A stretch of 49,131 nt of DNA from Streptomyces palmae (GCF_004684805.1 NZ_SRID01000008.1:1-49131), one strand, 5' to 3'. Shown: positions 16,002 through 24,854, counted from the stretch's first letter. The notes: generated by a model from the letters alone, not told the origin. A program made the numbers and translations.

Positions 16002-17381
16002 TCAAGAATGCGCGCGGAACCACTCCAGCGCGAGGTCGGCCACCGCGCGCAGCCCGCCCGGCTCCTCGAAGAGATGCCCGGCACCCGGCACCACCTCCAG
16101 GCGGGTCTCGCACCGCAGCCGCTCCCGCGCCTGTCGGTTGAGGTCGAGAACGGTCTCGTCGCGCCCGCCGACGATCAGCAGGGTCGGAGCGGTGACCAGC
16201 GGAAGCCGGTCCCCGGCCAGGTCGGGCCGACCGCCCCGGGAGACCACGGCCGCGATCCGCGCGTCCGGCTCGGCGGCGGCGCTCAGAGCCGCCGCCGCTC
16301 CGGTGCTCGCCCCGAAGTAGCAGACCGGCACGCCCACTCGGCGTGCCCAGCGGGTGACCTCCGAGAGCCGGCGGGCCAACGTGTCGATGTCGAAGACATT
16401 GGCCCGGTCGATCTCCTCCTCGACGGTGAGCAGGTCGAAGAGCAGGGTGCCCAGTCCGGCCCGGTTGAGCGCCTCGGCCACGGAGCGGTTGCGAGGGCTG
16501 TGCCGGCTGCTGCCGCTGCCGTGCGCGAAGACCACGATCGCGGGAGCGTTCTCAGGGACCAGGAGATCGCCACTCAGCCGGATGGTGCCGCCCTCCACCG
16601 GGATCTCCACCGGGCCGTCGGGAGGCCGGGAGCCGGCGGCCGCGGGGTTCCCGGCGTGCCCGGGGTCCTGCCCCGTGCCGCCTTCCTGGGGAACGCACCC
16701 ACCGCCGGGGCAGTCCCCCGCACTCGGGTCCGTACCCGCCTCGGTTCGGTCGGCGGCCTGGGCCAGCAGGTCGATCACCTGCTCGTCCGGGGTCTGGGAG
16801 AAGTCCCGGTACCACTCGCCGACGGCGAAGAAGTCGCTGGGCGTGGTCAGGCATACCACCTCGTCCGCCTCGGCCCGCAGGATGCCCACCGCACTGGGGG
16901 GCGACACCGGTACCGCCATCACCACCCGGCCGGCCCCCTGGGCGCGGGCGACCCGGCAGGCCGCCTGCGCGGTGGCACCGGTGGCGATGCCGTCGTCGAC
17001 CACGATCACCGTCCGGTCGCGCAGGGCGATACGGGGCCGACCGCCCCGGAACCGCTCTGCCTGGCGGGCGAGTTCGTCCTCCTCGGCCCGCTCCACCTCG
17101 GCCAGGTCGGCCTCGTTCACCCGGCTCATCCGGATGATGTCGTCGTGGATGACCCGTGCTCCGCCCTCGCCGATGGCACCGAAGCCCACCTCCCGGTGGA
17201 AGGGGATGCCGAGTTTGCGGACCAGGATGACGTCGAGGGGCGCCCCGAGGGCGCGGGCCACTTCGTAGGCCACCGGTACCCCGCCGCGGGGTAGTCCGAC
17301 GACGACCGGGTCCTCGCTGCGCAGATGATCCAGCTGTGCGGCCAGACGCTGTCCGGCCTCCGCGCGATCGGTGAACCACAT
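16002..17381 (-). CDS. Phosphoribosyltransferase-alpha/beta hydrolase fusion protein
   Basis: A 459-residue two-domain protein. Residues 1-220 are a type I phosphoribosyltransferase: RAEAGQRLAAQL, VGLPRGGVPVAYEVA and the PRPP-binding loop VIVVDDGIATGATAQ. After a Gly/Pro-rich linker, residues ~250-459 form a dienelactone-hydrolase-like domain with VFAHGSGSSRHSPRN, nucleophile loop GASTGAAA, LIVGGRDETV and the catalytic His in GAGHLFE. The same fusion occurs in mycobacterial Rv0571c, a dormancy-regulon protein. Substrates are unknown. ATG 17381 has AGGGGG upstream. Context: leads a two-gene unit with the DUF1876 protein. Confidence 0.9.
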   Translation of the reverse strand: MWFTDRAEAGQRLAAQLDHLRSEDPVVVGLPRGGVPVAYEVARALGAPLDVILVRKLGIPFHREVGFGAIGEGGARVIHDDIIRMSRVNEADLAEVERAEEDELARQAERFRGGRPRIALRDRTVIVVDDGIATGATAQAACRVARAQGAGRVVMAVPVSPPSAVGILRAEADEVVCLTTPSDFFAVGEWYRDFSQTPDEQVIDLLAQAADRTEAGTDPSAGDCPGGGCVPQEGGTGQDPGHAGNPAAAGSRPPDGPVEIPVEGGTIRLSGDLLVPENAPAIVVFAHGSGSSRHSPRNRSVAEALNRAGLGTLLFDLLTVEEEIDRANVFDIDTLARRLSEVTRWARRVGVPVCYFGASTGAAAALSAAAEPDARIAAVVSRGGRPDLAGDRLPLVTAPTLLIVGGRDETVLDLNRQARERLRCETRLEVVPGAGHLFEEPGGLRAVADLALEWFRAHS

Positions 17382-17985
17382 GGTGCGCCCCCTGCTCGGG
17401 GAGAGAAACGGGCTCTGCCGCCTACCACTTTCGAATCAAACCGAAATGCCACGTTTTGGCAAATGGGCAGGTCGGCCGCCGCACCGCTCGGCGGGCGCGC
17501 TCCACCCACCGGACGCGATCGCGGACCTGGGGCCGGTCAGCGAGGGGCAAGGCGCCGGAGCGCGGCCACGTTCGGTGACCGGGCGACTCCAGGTCGGGCT
17601 CTGGACGGGGTGGACGTCGCTCTTCGCCCCCGGGGCTGCCCGGTCGGTGTCCGGCGCCGGAGCACGCGTGATGGCGGCGGGGCCTTCGCCCCGCCGCCCT
17701 TCCCTGCCAACCGACTCACCGTGCGCCGCCCCTCAGCGGACCGGCGTGTCCGCAGGAGTCGGCGGCCCCTCCGAGCCGGGTGCTCCCGAGCATTGCGCCC
17801 GCCAGGCCCCGCGCCGGGCACGGACCGCGGTCCGCCGCGATGGACGGCCGTCCCTGAGCACGGCGCCCCTCGGGCAGCTCGGCGAACCCGGGCCCTGACC
17901 GCGATCGGCGAGTGCGGCGCGGCCCCGAGCACGGGTGGGCCCTCGGGCGGCTCGGTGAACCGCCAGGGACCTGGTGGTACCGCCG

Positions 17986-18040
17986 GCGGGCCCGGCCCGG
18001 GTGGCGAATTCCTCGCCGCCCCCGCCCGGGCCGGGCCCGC
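17986..18040. terminator. 16-bp perfect hairpin in the non-coding stretch
   Basis: GCGGGCCCGGCCCGGG (17986-18001) pairs exactly with CCCGGGCCGGGCCCGC (18025-18040) across a 23-base loop. It may be a terminator of a lost gene; nothing intact flanks it. Confidence 0.45.
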
Positions 18041-18645
18041 GGGCGCCCCCTTCCCCGCGGTGGTGGTATGTGTGGCGGCTGTGGCCCGTGGTCGACCACG
18101 ATCTCGAGGATCCAGCCACGGCCGCCCGCGGCGGACCGGTCCCCCCACGCGATGACGGGTTTGCGGACGACCCTCAGCCCTCGTCCGTCCTCCCGTCCGC
18201 ACCGGCCCCGCGCGCCGAGGCCTCCGACCGGTCCCCCGCCCTGGTCGGCGACTTCGACGTCCATGTGGCGTTCATCAGCCCTGCGGCACGTATGACGCCC
18301 AGGTCAGTTCAGTGCGAATGCGCGAGCGCGTCGGCTCACGGCTTCGCTATGTCGGGGTCGATCGAGTCGCACTCCGCCCCGTCGAAACCCCGAGCCGGCG
18401 GCCGGGCGCACGTCCGGCAGTGGACCTGCGCCATGGCGGCGCCCCGGGCGGGCAGTTGAAACCGCCCGAGGTGGAGACCACCGTGAGCGCCGCCGAACGG
18501 CAGGCGCCGGACCCTTGTCATGCGATGGGGCAGTGCCACGTCGATGCGCCTTCCCTCTACCTGTGCAGGGATCGAGGCAGTGCAAGTCCTCGGCCACGCG
18601 GTCCGGTTGGTCCGCGTCGCCCTGTCACTATCGTCCCTGCACACC

Positions 18646-18668
18646 GCATTTGGCAAGAGGCGAAATGC
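18646..18668 (+). promoter_or_regulatory. Dyad GCATTTGGC-N5-GCGAAATGC upstream of XRE gene
   Basis: Nine-base arms with one mismatch, 90 bp before the XRE regulator start, followed by a further AAAATGC copy. It sits in the only AT-richer piece of this region and could be the regulator's autoregulatory site. Confidence 0.35.
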
Positions 18669-18757
18669 AAAATGCAGATTGAGCGGCGCACTCTGTCCCG
18701 CTCAAGCCAGGGCATGGCACACTGATCCCCGTCATCAGGCATACCGGGAGGAACAAC

Positions 18758-19615
18758 GTGGCTGAAGCGCGGTCTGCCCCTACCGTCGGGCAGATGGTCC
18801 TGGGCATGCGGCTGCGCGCGCTCCGCGAGGCGGCCGGGGTCTCCTTCGACCAGGCCGCCAGGGCGCTGCACGTCAACCAGACGACGGTCCGCCGCATGGA
18901 GAAGGCCGAAGTCGGGCTGAAGCTCCCGTATGTCGAGAAGCTGCTGCAGACCTACGGCACCCCGCCCGAGGAGATCGAGGCCTTCCTCGCCCTGGCCGAG
19001 GAGGCCAACAAGCCGGGCTGGTGGCACCGGTTCCGCGATGTGCTGCCGGACTGGTTCAGCCTCTATGTGAGCCTGGAGGAGTCCGCCTCCCGCATCCGCG
19101 GGTACGAGCCGCAGTGCGTACCCGGGCTGCTGCAGACCCCGGAGTATGCCCGCGCCCTGTTCAAGGTGGGTTTCCCCAGCGGTTCCGAGGAAGAGCTGGA
19201 CCGCCGGGTGGAGCTGCGGATGGCACGGCAGAACCTGCTCTCCCGCCCCGACGCCCCCCACCTGTGGGTGGTGTGCGACGAGACGGTGCTCCGCAGACCG
19301 GTCGGCGGCCGTGCGGTGATGCGGGCTCAGATCGACCGGCTCATCGAGTCGCTGGCGATGCCCAACGTCACGCTCCAGGTGGTGCCCTTCGCCGCCGGCC
19401 CCCACCCGTGCATGTTCGGCCCGTTCCAACTGTTCCGCTTCTCGATACCGGAACTGCCGGACATCGTCTACGGAGAGAGCCTGACCAGCGCGGGCTACCT
19501 CGATCAGCGCGCTGATGTGGCCGCCTACCTGGAGGCCCTCGACCGGATGTGCGCTCAAGCCACTCCGGTGCACCAGACCGAGGCGTTCCTCGGTGCGATT
19601 CGCAAGGAGCTCTGA
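18758..19615 (+). CDS. XRE-family helix-turn-helix regulator (Scr1/BldB-partner type)
   Basis: DNA-binding protein of 285 residues. The HTH is at residues 8-60 (GMRLRALREAAGVSFDQAARAL, VNQTTVRRMEKAEVG) followed by the DUF5753-type C-terminal domain (YVSLEESASRIRGYEPQCVPGLLQTPEYAR, RQNLLSRPDAPHLWVVCDETVLRRPVGG, LPDIVYGESLTSAGYLD). This architecture is abundant in Streptomyces, nearly always next to a DUF397 protein, and some pairs control development and antibiotic synthesis. GTG 18758 is preceded by GGGAGGA. The DUF397 gene begins one base after its stop. Confidence 0.94.
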   Translation: MAEARSAPTVGQMVLGMRLRALREAAGVSFDQAARALHVNQTTVRRMEKAEVGLKLPYVEKLLQTYGTPPEEIEAFLALAEEANKPGWWHRFRDVLPDWFSLYVSLEESASRIRGYEPQCVPGLLQTPEYARALFKVGFPSGSEEELDRRVELRMARQNLLSRPDAPHLWVVCDETVLRRPVGGRAVMRAQIDRLIESLAMPNVTLQVVPFAAGPHPCMFGPFQLFRFSIPELPDIVYGESLTSAGYLDQRADVAAYLEALDRMCAQATPVHQTEAFLGAIRKEL

Positions 19616-19616
19616 C

Positions 19617-19853
19617 GTGGATCCCATATACAACGGCATGCCTGCCAAGGATCTCGGCACGGAGGGCTGGCAGAAGCCCTGGAGCGGCCCCAACGGGGGC
19701 AGCTGCGTCGAGGCGATGAAGCTCAGCGACGGCCGGGTGGCGTTGCGGCAGTCCACTGATCCGGACGGACCGGCCCTCATCTACGCGTACCACGAGATCG
19801 AAACGTTCATCCAAGGCGCGAAGGCCGGGGCAGCGGACTTCCTGCTGACCTGA
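19617..19853 (+). CDS. DUF397 domain-containing protein
   Basis: A 78-residue protein with the DUF397 layout: LGTEGWQKPWSGPNGGSCVEAM at the start and GRVALRQSTDPDGPALIY in the middle, then EIETFIQGAKAG. The GTG at 19617 is one base beyond the XRE stop, so translation is coupled. Known of the family: DUF397 proteins bind and modulate their XRE partner, in a toxin-antitoxin-like or anti-regulator pairing. Confidence 0.93.
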   Translation: MDPIYNGMPAKDLGTEGWQKPWSGPNGGSCVEAMKLSDGRVALRQSTDPDGPALIYAYHEIETFIQGAKAGAADFLLT

Positions 19854-19855
19854 GG

Positions 19856-19898
19856 CGCCGTCCGCGGTCCCCGGTGGATCGTGGATCGATGGACGGCG
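19856..19898 (+). terminator. Hairpin after the XRE-DUF397 pair
   Basis: CGCCGTCC (19856-19863) and GGACGGCG (19891-19898) pair perfectly just after the DUF397 stop, with a 27-base loop that itself contains GGATC repeats. Plausible terminator. Confidence 0.45.
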
Positions 19899-20043
19899 TC
19901 AGGCTCCCGCATCGCACGAGAGAGCGTCATCCTCACTCGGACGTGTGCAGATGATGCGACAAGGTGCAGGTATGCCTCGTCGGGCGTCCCAAGCCCGGCG
20001 GGGCGCGCGGGTGATCCCCTAGGCTGCCCCAGCAGCACCCCTC

Positions 20044-20057
20044 GGTCGGCGCCGACC
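20044..20057 (+). promoter_or_regulatory. 14-bp perfect palindrome in the DUF574 gene leader
   Basis: GGTCGGCGCCGACC (20044-20057) is perfectly symmetric, and its right half recurs as GCCGACC at 20064-20070. It lies between a TAGGCT -10-like element (20020-20025) and the ribosome site CGGAGGG, so it looks like an operator or mRNA structure controlling the methyltransferase. Confidence 0.45.
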
Positions 20058-20104
20058 ACGGCGGCCGACCGACCAGCGGCGACAAGACCCGAACGGAGGG
20101 CCGT

Positions 20105-20923
20105 ATGACCGACAGCAGTCATACATTCGGCCATATCGACAACAGCCGACCGCATCCCGCCCGCATGTACGACTACTACCTCGGGGGCAAGGACCACTAC
20201 GAGGTCGACCAGGCCGCGGCAGCCGATGTGCTGGCCATCTACCCGAGCGCCAAGACCGGCGCCGCGGCCAACCGGTCGTTCATGCGCCGCGCGACCCGTT
20301 GGCTGGCCACCGAGGCCGGTGTGCGGCAGTTTCTGGACATCGGCACGGGGATACCGACCGAGCCCAACCTCCACCAGGTCGCGCAGCGGATCGCGCCCGA
20401 GGCCCGGATCGTCTACACCGACTACGACCCCATCGTGCTCACCCACGCCCAGGCCCTGCTGCGCAGCACCCCCGAGGGCCGCACCGCCTACATCCAGGCC
20501 GACGTGCGGGAACCGGCGCGCATCGTGAACGCGCCGGAGCTGCGCGCGACGCTGGACCTGACCCGTCCGGTGGCGCTCTCCCTCAACGCGCTGCTGCACT
20601 TCGTCCCCGACGAGGCCAGGCCGTACGAGATCGTCGGGCAGCTGATGGACGCCCTGCCGTCGGGGAGTTACCTGGTGCTCTCGCACTGCACCGGCGAGTT
20701 CGACCCGGAGACCTTCGACAGGCTCATCGACATCTACCACGAGGGCGGCATCCCCGCCCAGGTCCGAGGGCGCAAGGAGGTCGAGCAGTTCTTCGACGGC
20801 CTGGAGCTGGTGGAACCGGGTGTCGAGGTGGGACACCGCTGGCGGCCGGACGAGGAGACCCTCGCCGAGGGGCTCTCCGACGCGGACGTCAGTTTCTACG
20901 CCGGGGTGGCCCGCAAGCCCTGA
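20105..20923 (+). CDS. SAM-dependent methyltransferase, DUF574 (PF04672) family
   Basis: A 272-residue cytoplasmic methyltransferase. It shows the DUF574 N-terminus RPHPARMYDYYLGGKDHYEVD, the SAM motif FLDIGTGIPTEPNLHQ near residue 80, the acidic second motif VYTDYDPIVL and the GSYLVLSHCTGEF strand. These proteins are numerous in Streptomyces and frequently flank XRE-DUF397 pairs, as here; their substrates are unknown. ATG 20105 has CGGAGGG at good distance. Confidence 0.93.
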   Translation: MTDSSHTFGHIDNSRPHPARMYDYYLGGKDHYEVDQAAAADVLAIYPSAKTGAAANRSFMRRATRWLATEAGVRQFLDIGTGIPTEPNLHQVAQRIAPEARIVYTDYDPIVLTHAQALLRSTPEGRTAYIQADVREPARIVNAPELRATLDLTRPVALSLNALLHFVPDEARPYEIVGQLMDALPSGSYLVLSHCTGEFDPETFDRLIDIYHEGGIPAQVRGRKEVEQFFDGLELVEPGVEVGHRWRPDEETLAEGLSDADVSFYAGVARKP

Positions 20924-20932
20924 CGTGCTCCA

Positions 20933-20963
20933 GGTCCTGCCCCGCCGGGAGCGGGGCAGGACC
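20933..20963 (+). terminator. Terminator after DUF574 methyltransferase
   Basis: GGTCCTGCCCCG (20933-20944) and CGGGGCAGGACC (20952-20963) form a perfect 12-bp stem with a 7-base loop, 9 bp after the stop codon. Confidence 0.8.
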
Positions 20964-21159
20964 ATTCCGTATCAGGCCGGAGCATCGAGCGGACAGCGGG
21001 CCACTCGGTACCGGAGGAGACCCCGCGGAGCGGACGCCCGACCCCGCAGCGCGCGGATGGCAGACCCGAACGAGCTCGCCCGGGCTCGAACGGGAGACCT
21101 TACGCCGTCCGGCCGATCGCCGGGTCGCGAGGCGACCGGGGTGCTGCGAACCTGACCTG

Positions 21160-22629
21160 GTGACCGGCCCCGCAGCTGTCCTCACCACCCGCTCGAGCAT
21201 TCCCCAGCGCCTCCTCTCGCGTCCACCGGCCGGCCGCCGGCTGGCGCTGGTGGCGCTGACCTACGCCGTGGTCCAGCTCGCCCTGGTCATCCCGCACACC
21301 TCGGTCGGCCTGCTGTGGGACGAGAGCGTGTACGCCTCCCAGGTGGACCCGCGCCGTCCGGCCGCCTTCTTCAGCGCCCCCCGGTCCCGCGGCATCAGTG
21401 TGCTGGTGGCCCCGGTGATGGCGGTCACCGGCTCGGTGCCGGTGCTGCGCGTGGCGCTGGTCCTGCTCAGCGCCGCCGGGCTGTACGCCGCCTTCCGGGT
21501 GTGGGGGCGGGTCCTCGGTGACGGTGTGGCGGCCTTCGCGGCACTGCTGTTCGGCGGGTTGTGGATCACCCAGATCAGTGGTTCGCAGGTGATGCCGAAC
21601 CTGTGGGTGGCGCTGGGTGCGGTGGCCGCCACCGGGTGGTTCCTGCGCTGCCCCGGCGAGGTGCGGGCGCGCTGGTGGCTGGCCGCCGTGCTGGCCGCGG
21701 TCACCCTGGTGCGCACCCCGGACGGCGCGCTGCTGGCGCTTCCGCTGCTGGTGGCCGCGGCGGCGGTGCGCTCCTGGCGGCCGGCGCTGCCCGCGGTGCT
21801 GGCCGGTCCGCTGCTGGGCGCCGCGCAGTGGGTGGCCGAGGCATACCTGCGCTTCGGCGGCGTCCGGGAGCGGCTGCGCGTCTCCAGCGCCACCGAGGGC
21901 GACATGGGCCTGCACATGAACATCGGTACGGTGCTGCGCAGTCTGGACGGGCCGCTGCTGTGCCGCCCCTGCACGGCGCCGGGTCCGCCCGTGCTGATGA
22001 CCCTGTGGTGGTGGTCGCTTCCGGTGCTGACCGCCGCCGCGCTGCTCGCGGCCCACCGGGAGCGGAGGCTGCGGACGGCGCTGCTGCCGGTGGTGTGCGC
22101 CGGGTGCCTGTCGTTCTCGTACCTGTTTCTGATCGGGTACTCGGCGCCGCGCTTCCTGCTCCCCGCCTACGCCCTGCTGACGCTGCCGATCGCCTGGCTG
22201 ACGGCCCGGGCCCTGGCGGCCGGTCGGGGGCGGCGGCTGCCCCTGGTGGCGGCCGTGGGTCTGCTGGTGGCGCTCCAGCTGGGCAGCCAGCAGGCCGTAC
22301 TGCACCACATGGCCCGGCGCACGGCGGCCACCGCCGGCGTGTACCAGCGCGCCGCACACGATCTGCACGAACTGGGAGTACGACCGCCCTGCCTGCTGAC
22401 CGGCCCGCGGGCGCTGCCCATCGGCTACGCGGCGGGCTGCGCCTCGGCGCAGCTGCGGGGCAACAACCGGTCCACCACCGAGGCCGAGCTGCGGCGCAGG
22501 TCCGGGATCCAGCCGACCGCGGCACTGGTGTCCGCCGGGAGCACCGCCCGCCCGTACTACGCCCACGGCTGGACGCGGTACGTGATGCGGCGCACCGGCT
22601 GGACGGTGTACGTCGCCCCGCTGCGCTGA
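21160..22629 (+). CDS. GT-C fold membrane glycosyltransferase (ArnT/PMT-like)
   Basis: Polytopic membrane protein of about 489 residues with ten or more hydrophobic spans. The first loop carries the acidic motif LLWDESVYASQ, typical of the GT39/GT83 lipid-linked-sugar transferases where the Asp-Glu is catalytic, and the last ~130 residues form a soluble extracytoplasmic domain (CLLTGPRALPIGYAAGCAS). It would transfer a sugar from a polyprenyl carrier to a cell-surface acceptor. GTG 21160 is the first reasonable start before the first span, but its ribosome site is weak, so the start is uncertain. Converges on the TenA-like gene with a 16-bp gap. Confidence 0.8.
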   Translation: MTGPAAVLTTRSSIPQRLLSRPPAGRRLALVALTYAVVQLALVIPHTSVGLLWDESVYASQVDPRRPAAFFSAPRSRGISVLVAPVMAVTGSVPVLRVALVLLSAAGLYAAFRVWGRVLGDGVAAFAALLFGGLWITQISGSQVMPNLWVALGAVAATGWFLRCPGEVRARWWLAAVLAAVTLVRTPDGALLALPLLVAAAAVRSWRPALPAVLAGPLLGAAQWVAEAYLRFGGVRERLRVSSATEGDMGLHMNIGTVLRSLDGPLLCRPCTAPGPPVLMTLWWWSLPVLTAAALLAAHRERRLRTALLPVVCAGCLSFSYLFLIGYSAPRFLLPAYALLTLPIAWLTARALAAGRGRRLPLVAAVGLLVALQLGSQQAVLHHMARRTAATAGVYQRAAHDLHELGVRPPCLLTGPRALPIGYAAGCASAQLRGNNRSTTEAELRRRSGIQPTAALVSAGSTARPYYAHGWTRYVMRRTGWTVYVAPLR

Positions 22630-22645
22630 GCGGTGGGCCGGGGGT

Positions 22646-23299
22646 TCAGTCCGCGAGGGTGTTCCAGAACATCAGCTCGTAGGACTGGAGCAACCGACCG
22701 TGACGGTCCGCCGTGCCGGGCAGTCGGCCCTCCGCCAGGCCCGCCCGCACCGCCTGGTGGGTCAGCCGCTCGGTGTCCGGGTCCGGATCGGCGAAGAAGT
22801 CGAAGAAGCCGCAGGCCGCGTCGGAGAAGCCGTAGTGCAGCCGCAGGGCGCGCCCCACGGTGGCGCAGTAGCCGCCCCAGGCGGCGAAGTTGGCGGCGAG
22901 CGCCAGCACCACCTCGGCCGGTTCGGCCGTCAGCGCGAGCCGGGCCACGTAGGACGGGTACGCCTGGCAGCCGGCCAGGGGCTCGTACGCCCGCACCGCG
23001 ACCTGGTCCAGCCCGCAGGCCGCGGCGGGCGGGGCGAGCCGCTCCAGGGCGATGTCCTCGCCCTGGACCAGGTGGGCGAAGAAGGCGGCGGCCTCCGTAC
23101 CGGTACCGGCCCGCTGGGCCAGGTGGCGGAAGCTGAACCGGTCCGCGCGCACGATGTGGTGCTGCTCCAGCACGAAGGCGGCGAGGGTGTCCCGAGAGGC
23201 GGTGCCCTCGGCGATCCGGGGCACCAGCCGGTTCGCCGCGGTCTGCGGGGCCAGCCGCGCCACTGCCTCGGCCACCATCCGGGCCGCGTCGTCGGTCAT
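22646..23299 (-). CDS. TenA/thiaminase-II family protein
   Basis: All-helical heme-oxygenase-fold protein of 217 residues related to TenA. Visible family features are VLEQHHIVRADRFSFRHLAQRAG, YPSYVARLALTAEPAEVVLALAANFAAWGGYC and the C-terminal LLQSYELMFWNTLAD. TenA relatives hydrolyse or salvage pyrimidine moieties of thiamine; the active-site residues cannot be assigned with certainty here, so the exact reaction is open. ATG 23299 has GGGAGAG upstream. It is the downstream neighbour of the zinc-ribbon SDR gene, same strand, 82 bp apart. Confidence 0.8.
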   Translation of the reverse strand: MTDDAARMVAEAVARLAPQTAANRLVPRIAEGTASRDTLAAFVLEQHHIVRADRFSFRHLAQRAGTGTEAAAFFAHLVQGEDIALERLAPPAAACGLDQVAVRAYEPLAGCQAYPSYVARLALTAEPAEVVLALAANFAAWGGYCATVGRALRLHYGFSDAACGFFDFFADPDPDTERLTHQAVRAGLAEGRLPGTADRHGRLLQSYELMFWNTLAD

Positions 23300-23381
23300 C
23301 GCCGGCACTCTCCCTGGGGGTGGAGCGGTCACGGTCGGTTCCACCGTCTCACGGACCGCGGTCGGCGGGCGGCTCGGGACC

Positions 23382-24854
23382 TCACCAGTCGGTGGGCGCG
23401 TAGTCCTTGAGGAAGACGCCGAACAGGTCCTCGCCCCGCTCGCCGCGCACGATCGGGTCATAGACCCGGGCCGCGCCGTCGACCAGGTCCAGTGGGGCGT
23501 GGAAGCCCGCCTCGGCCAGCCGGATCTTGTCCGGGTGCGGGCGCTCGTCGGTGATCCATCCGGTGTCGACGCTGGTCATCAGGATGCCGTCGGTCTCGAA
23601 CATCTCCCGGGCGCTGGTGCGGGTGAGCATGTTGAGCGCGGCCTTGGCCATATTGGTGTGCGGGTGTCCGGCGCCCTTGTAGCCGCGGCTGAACTTGCCC
23701 TCCATGGCGGAGACGTTCACCACGTAGGTGCGGCGGGCGGGTGAGCCGGCCATGGCCGGGCGCAGCCGGCTGACCAGGATGAACGGCGCGGTCTCATTGC
23801 ACAGCTGCACCTCGAGCAGCTCCACCGGATCGACCTCGTGCACCCGCTGGATCCAGGTGTTGCTGGGGTCGAGGTCGGGTATGAGCCCGCCCGCGTCGAT
23901 CGCGGTGCCGGCCTCGATCCGGGCGAGGGAGGCGGAGCCCGGGGTGAGCGCCAGGGCGGCCACCTCGTCCGGGGTCAGGCCGCCGGAGGAGGCGGCCGGC
24001 AGGGCGGCCTGGGCGCCGCTGCCGAAGGCGCCGAACACCTCGGACTGGGGCAGCTCGCCGGCGGGCAGCGGCGCCGATTCGCCCGCGATCAGCTCCTGGT
24101 AGGCCTGGCGGGAGCGGCGCACCGTCTGCGCGGCGTTGTTGATCAGAATGTCCAGCGGGCCGGCCGCGCTCACCGAGTCGGCCAGCGCGATCACCTGGGC
24201 GGGGTCGCGCAGGTCGATGCCGACGACCTTGAGGCGGTGCAGCCAGTCGGCGCTGTCCGGCATCGCCGTGAAGCGCCGGATCGCGTCGTTCGGGAAGCGG
24301 GTGGTGATGGTGGTGTGGGCGCCGTCGCGCAGCAGTCGCAGCGCGATGTACATGCCGATCTTGGCGCGACCGCCGGTGAGCAGCGCCCGCCGCCCGGTCA
24401 GATCGGTGCGGGCGTCCCGCCGGGCCCGGTTCTCCTGGGCGCAGGACGGGCACAGCTGGTGGTAGAAGGCGTCGACCTCCACGTACCGGCCCTTGCAGAC
24501 GTAGCAGGAGCGGGGGCGCTGGAGGATGCCGGCGATCTCGGTGGTGACGGAGCTGGTGAGCGCGCGGCCCACGGTCTCGTCGTCGATCCGGTCGGCCGCG
24601 CCGGTGGCGGTGGCCTCGGTGACCGACCGGTCGTGGGCCGTCTTGGCGGCGCGGCGCTCCTGCCGGCGGCGCTGCTTCACCGTCCGGTAGATGCCCGAGG
24701 TGGCGCGGCGCACCGTGATCGCGTCGGGGTGGTCTATGGGCAGCTCGTCGAGCTCGGCGAGGACGCTGAGGCAGACCGCCAGCCGTTCCGGGTCGATGCC
24801 CTGCTGGGCGTCCTCGCCGAGGCCCTCGGCCAGGCCGCTGTCCGTCACCGTCAT
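23382..24854 (-). CDS. SDR-family protein with internal zinc ribbon
   Basis: A 490-residue protein, roughly twice classic SDR length. Residues 1-100 are a helical, charged region; then two Cys pairs (CYVC and CPSC, 18 residues between) form a likely zinc ribbon; the rest is an SDR Rossmann domain (ALLTGGRAKIGMYIALRLL, DILINNAAQTVRR). The usual catalytic Tyr of YxxxK is absent: the segment reads HTNMAKAALNML, with Thr at the Tyr place and Lys kept. A ~90-residue insertion separates NAAQ from the active-site strand. Possibly a regulator or non-redox protein rather than a dehydrogenase. Start ATG 24854 is the first in-frame start at the conserved region; its ribosome site is weak. Confidence 0.8.
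   Translation of the reverse strand: MTVTDSGLAEGLGEDAQQGIDPERLAVCLSVLAELDELPIDHPDAITVRRATSGIYRTVKQRRRQERRAAKTAHDRSVTEATATGAADRIDDETVGRALTSSVTTEIAGILQRPRSCYVCKGRYVEVDAFYHQLCPSCAQENRARRDARTDLTGRRALLTGGRAKIGMYIALRLLRDGAHTTITTRFPNDAIRRFTAMPDSADWLHRLKVVGIDLRDPAQVIALADSVSAAGPLDILINNAAQTVRRSRQAYQELIAGESAPLPAGELPQSEVFGAFGSGAQAALPAASSGGLTPDEVAALALTPGSASLARIEAGTAIDAGGLIPDLDPSNTWIQRVHEVDPVELLEVQLCNETAPFILVSRLRPAMAGSPARRTYVVNVSAMEGKFSRGYKGAGHPHTNMAKAALNMLTRTSAREMFETDGILMTSVDTGWITDERPHPDKIRLAEAGFHAPLDLVDGAARVYDPIVRGERGEDLFGVFLKDYAPTDW

Larger units (their letters stand above)
17382..18757. other. 1.4-kb stretch without a recognisable gene
   Basis: Open frames exist on both strands but all look like low-complexity GC artefacts rich in Arg, Pro and Gly. 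The part near 17382-17470 is AT-richer and should hold the promoter of the phosphoribosyltransferase fusion gene (dyad TGCCA-CGTTT-TGGCA at 17447-17461). A minus-strand segment near 18090-18264 (containing RKPVIAWGDRS and WILEIVVDHG) reads more protein-like but matches no family I know. A diverged ~36-bp direct repeat lies at 17854-17888 and 17925-17961. Confidence 0.5.

Noticed and set aside
18304..18656. Minus-strand frames with a CxxC (HCRTCARPP) near 18336
   Set aside because: Short and without a ribosome site; composition looks like chance coding in GC-rich DNA.
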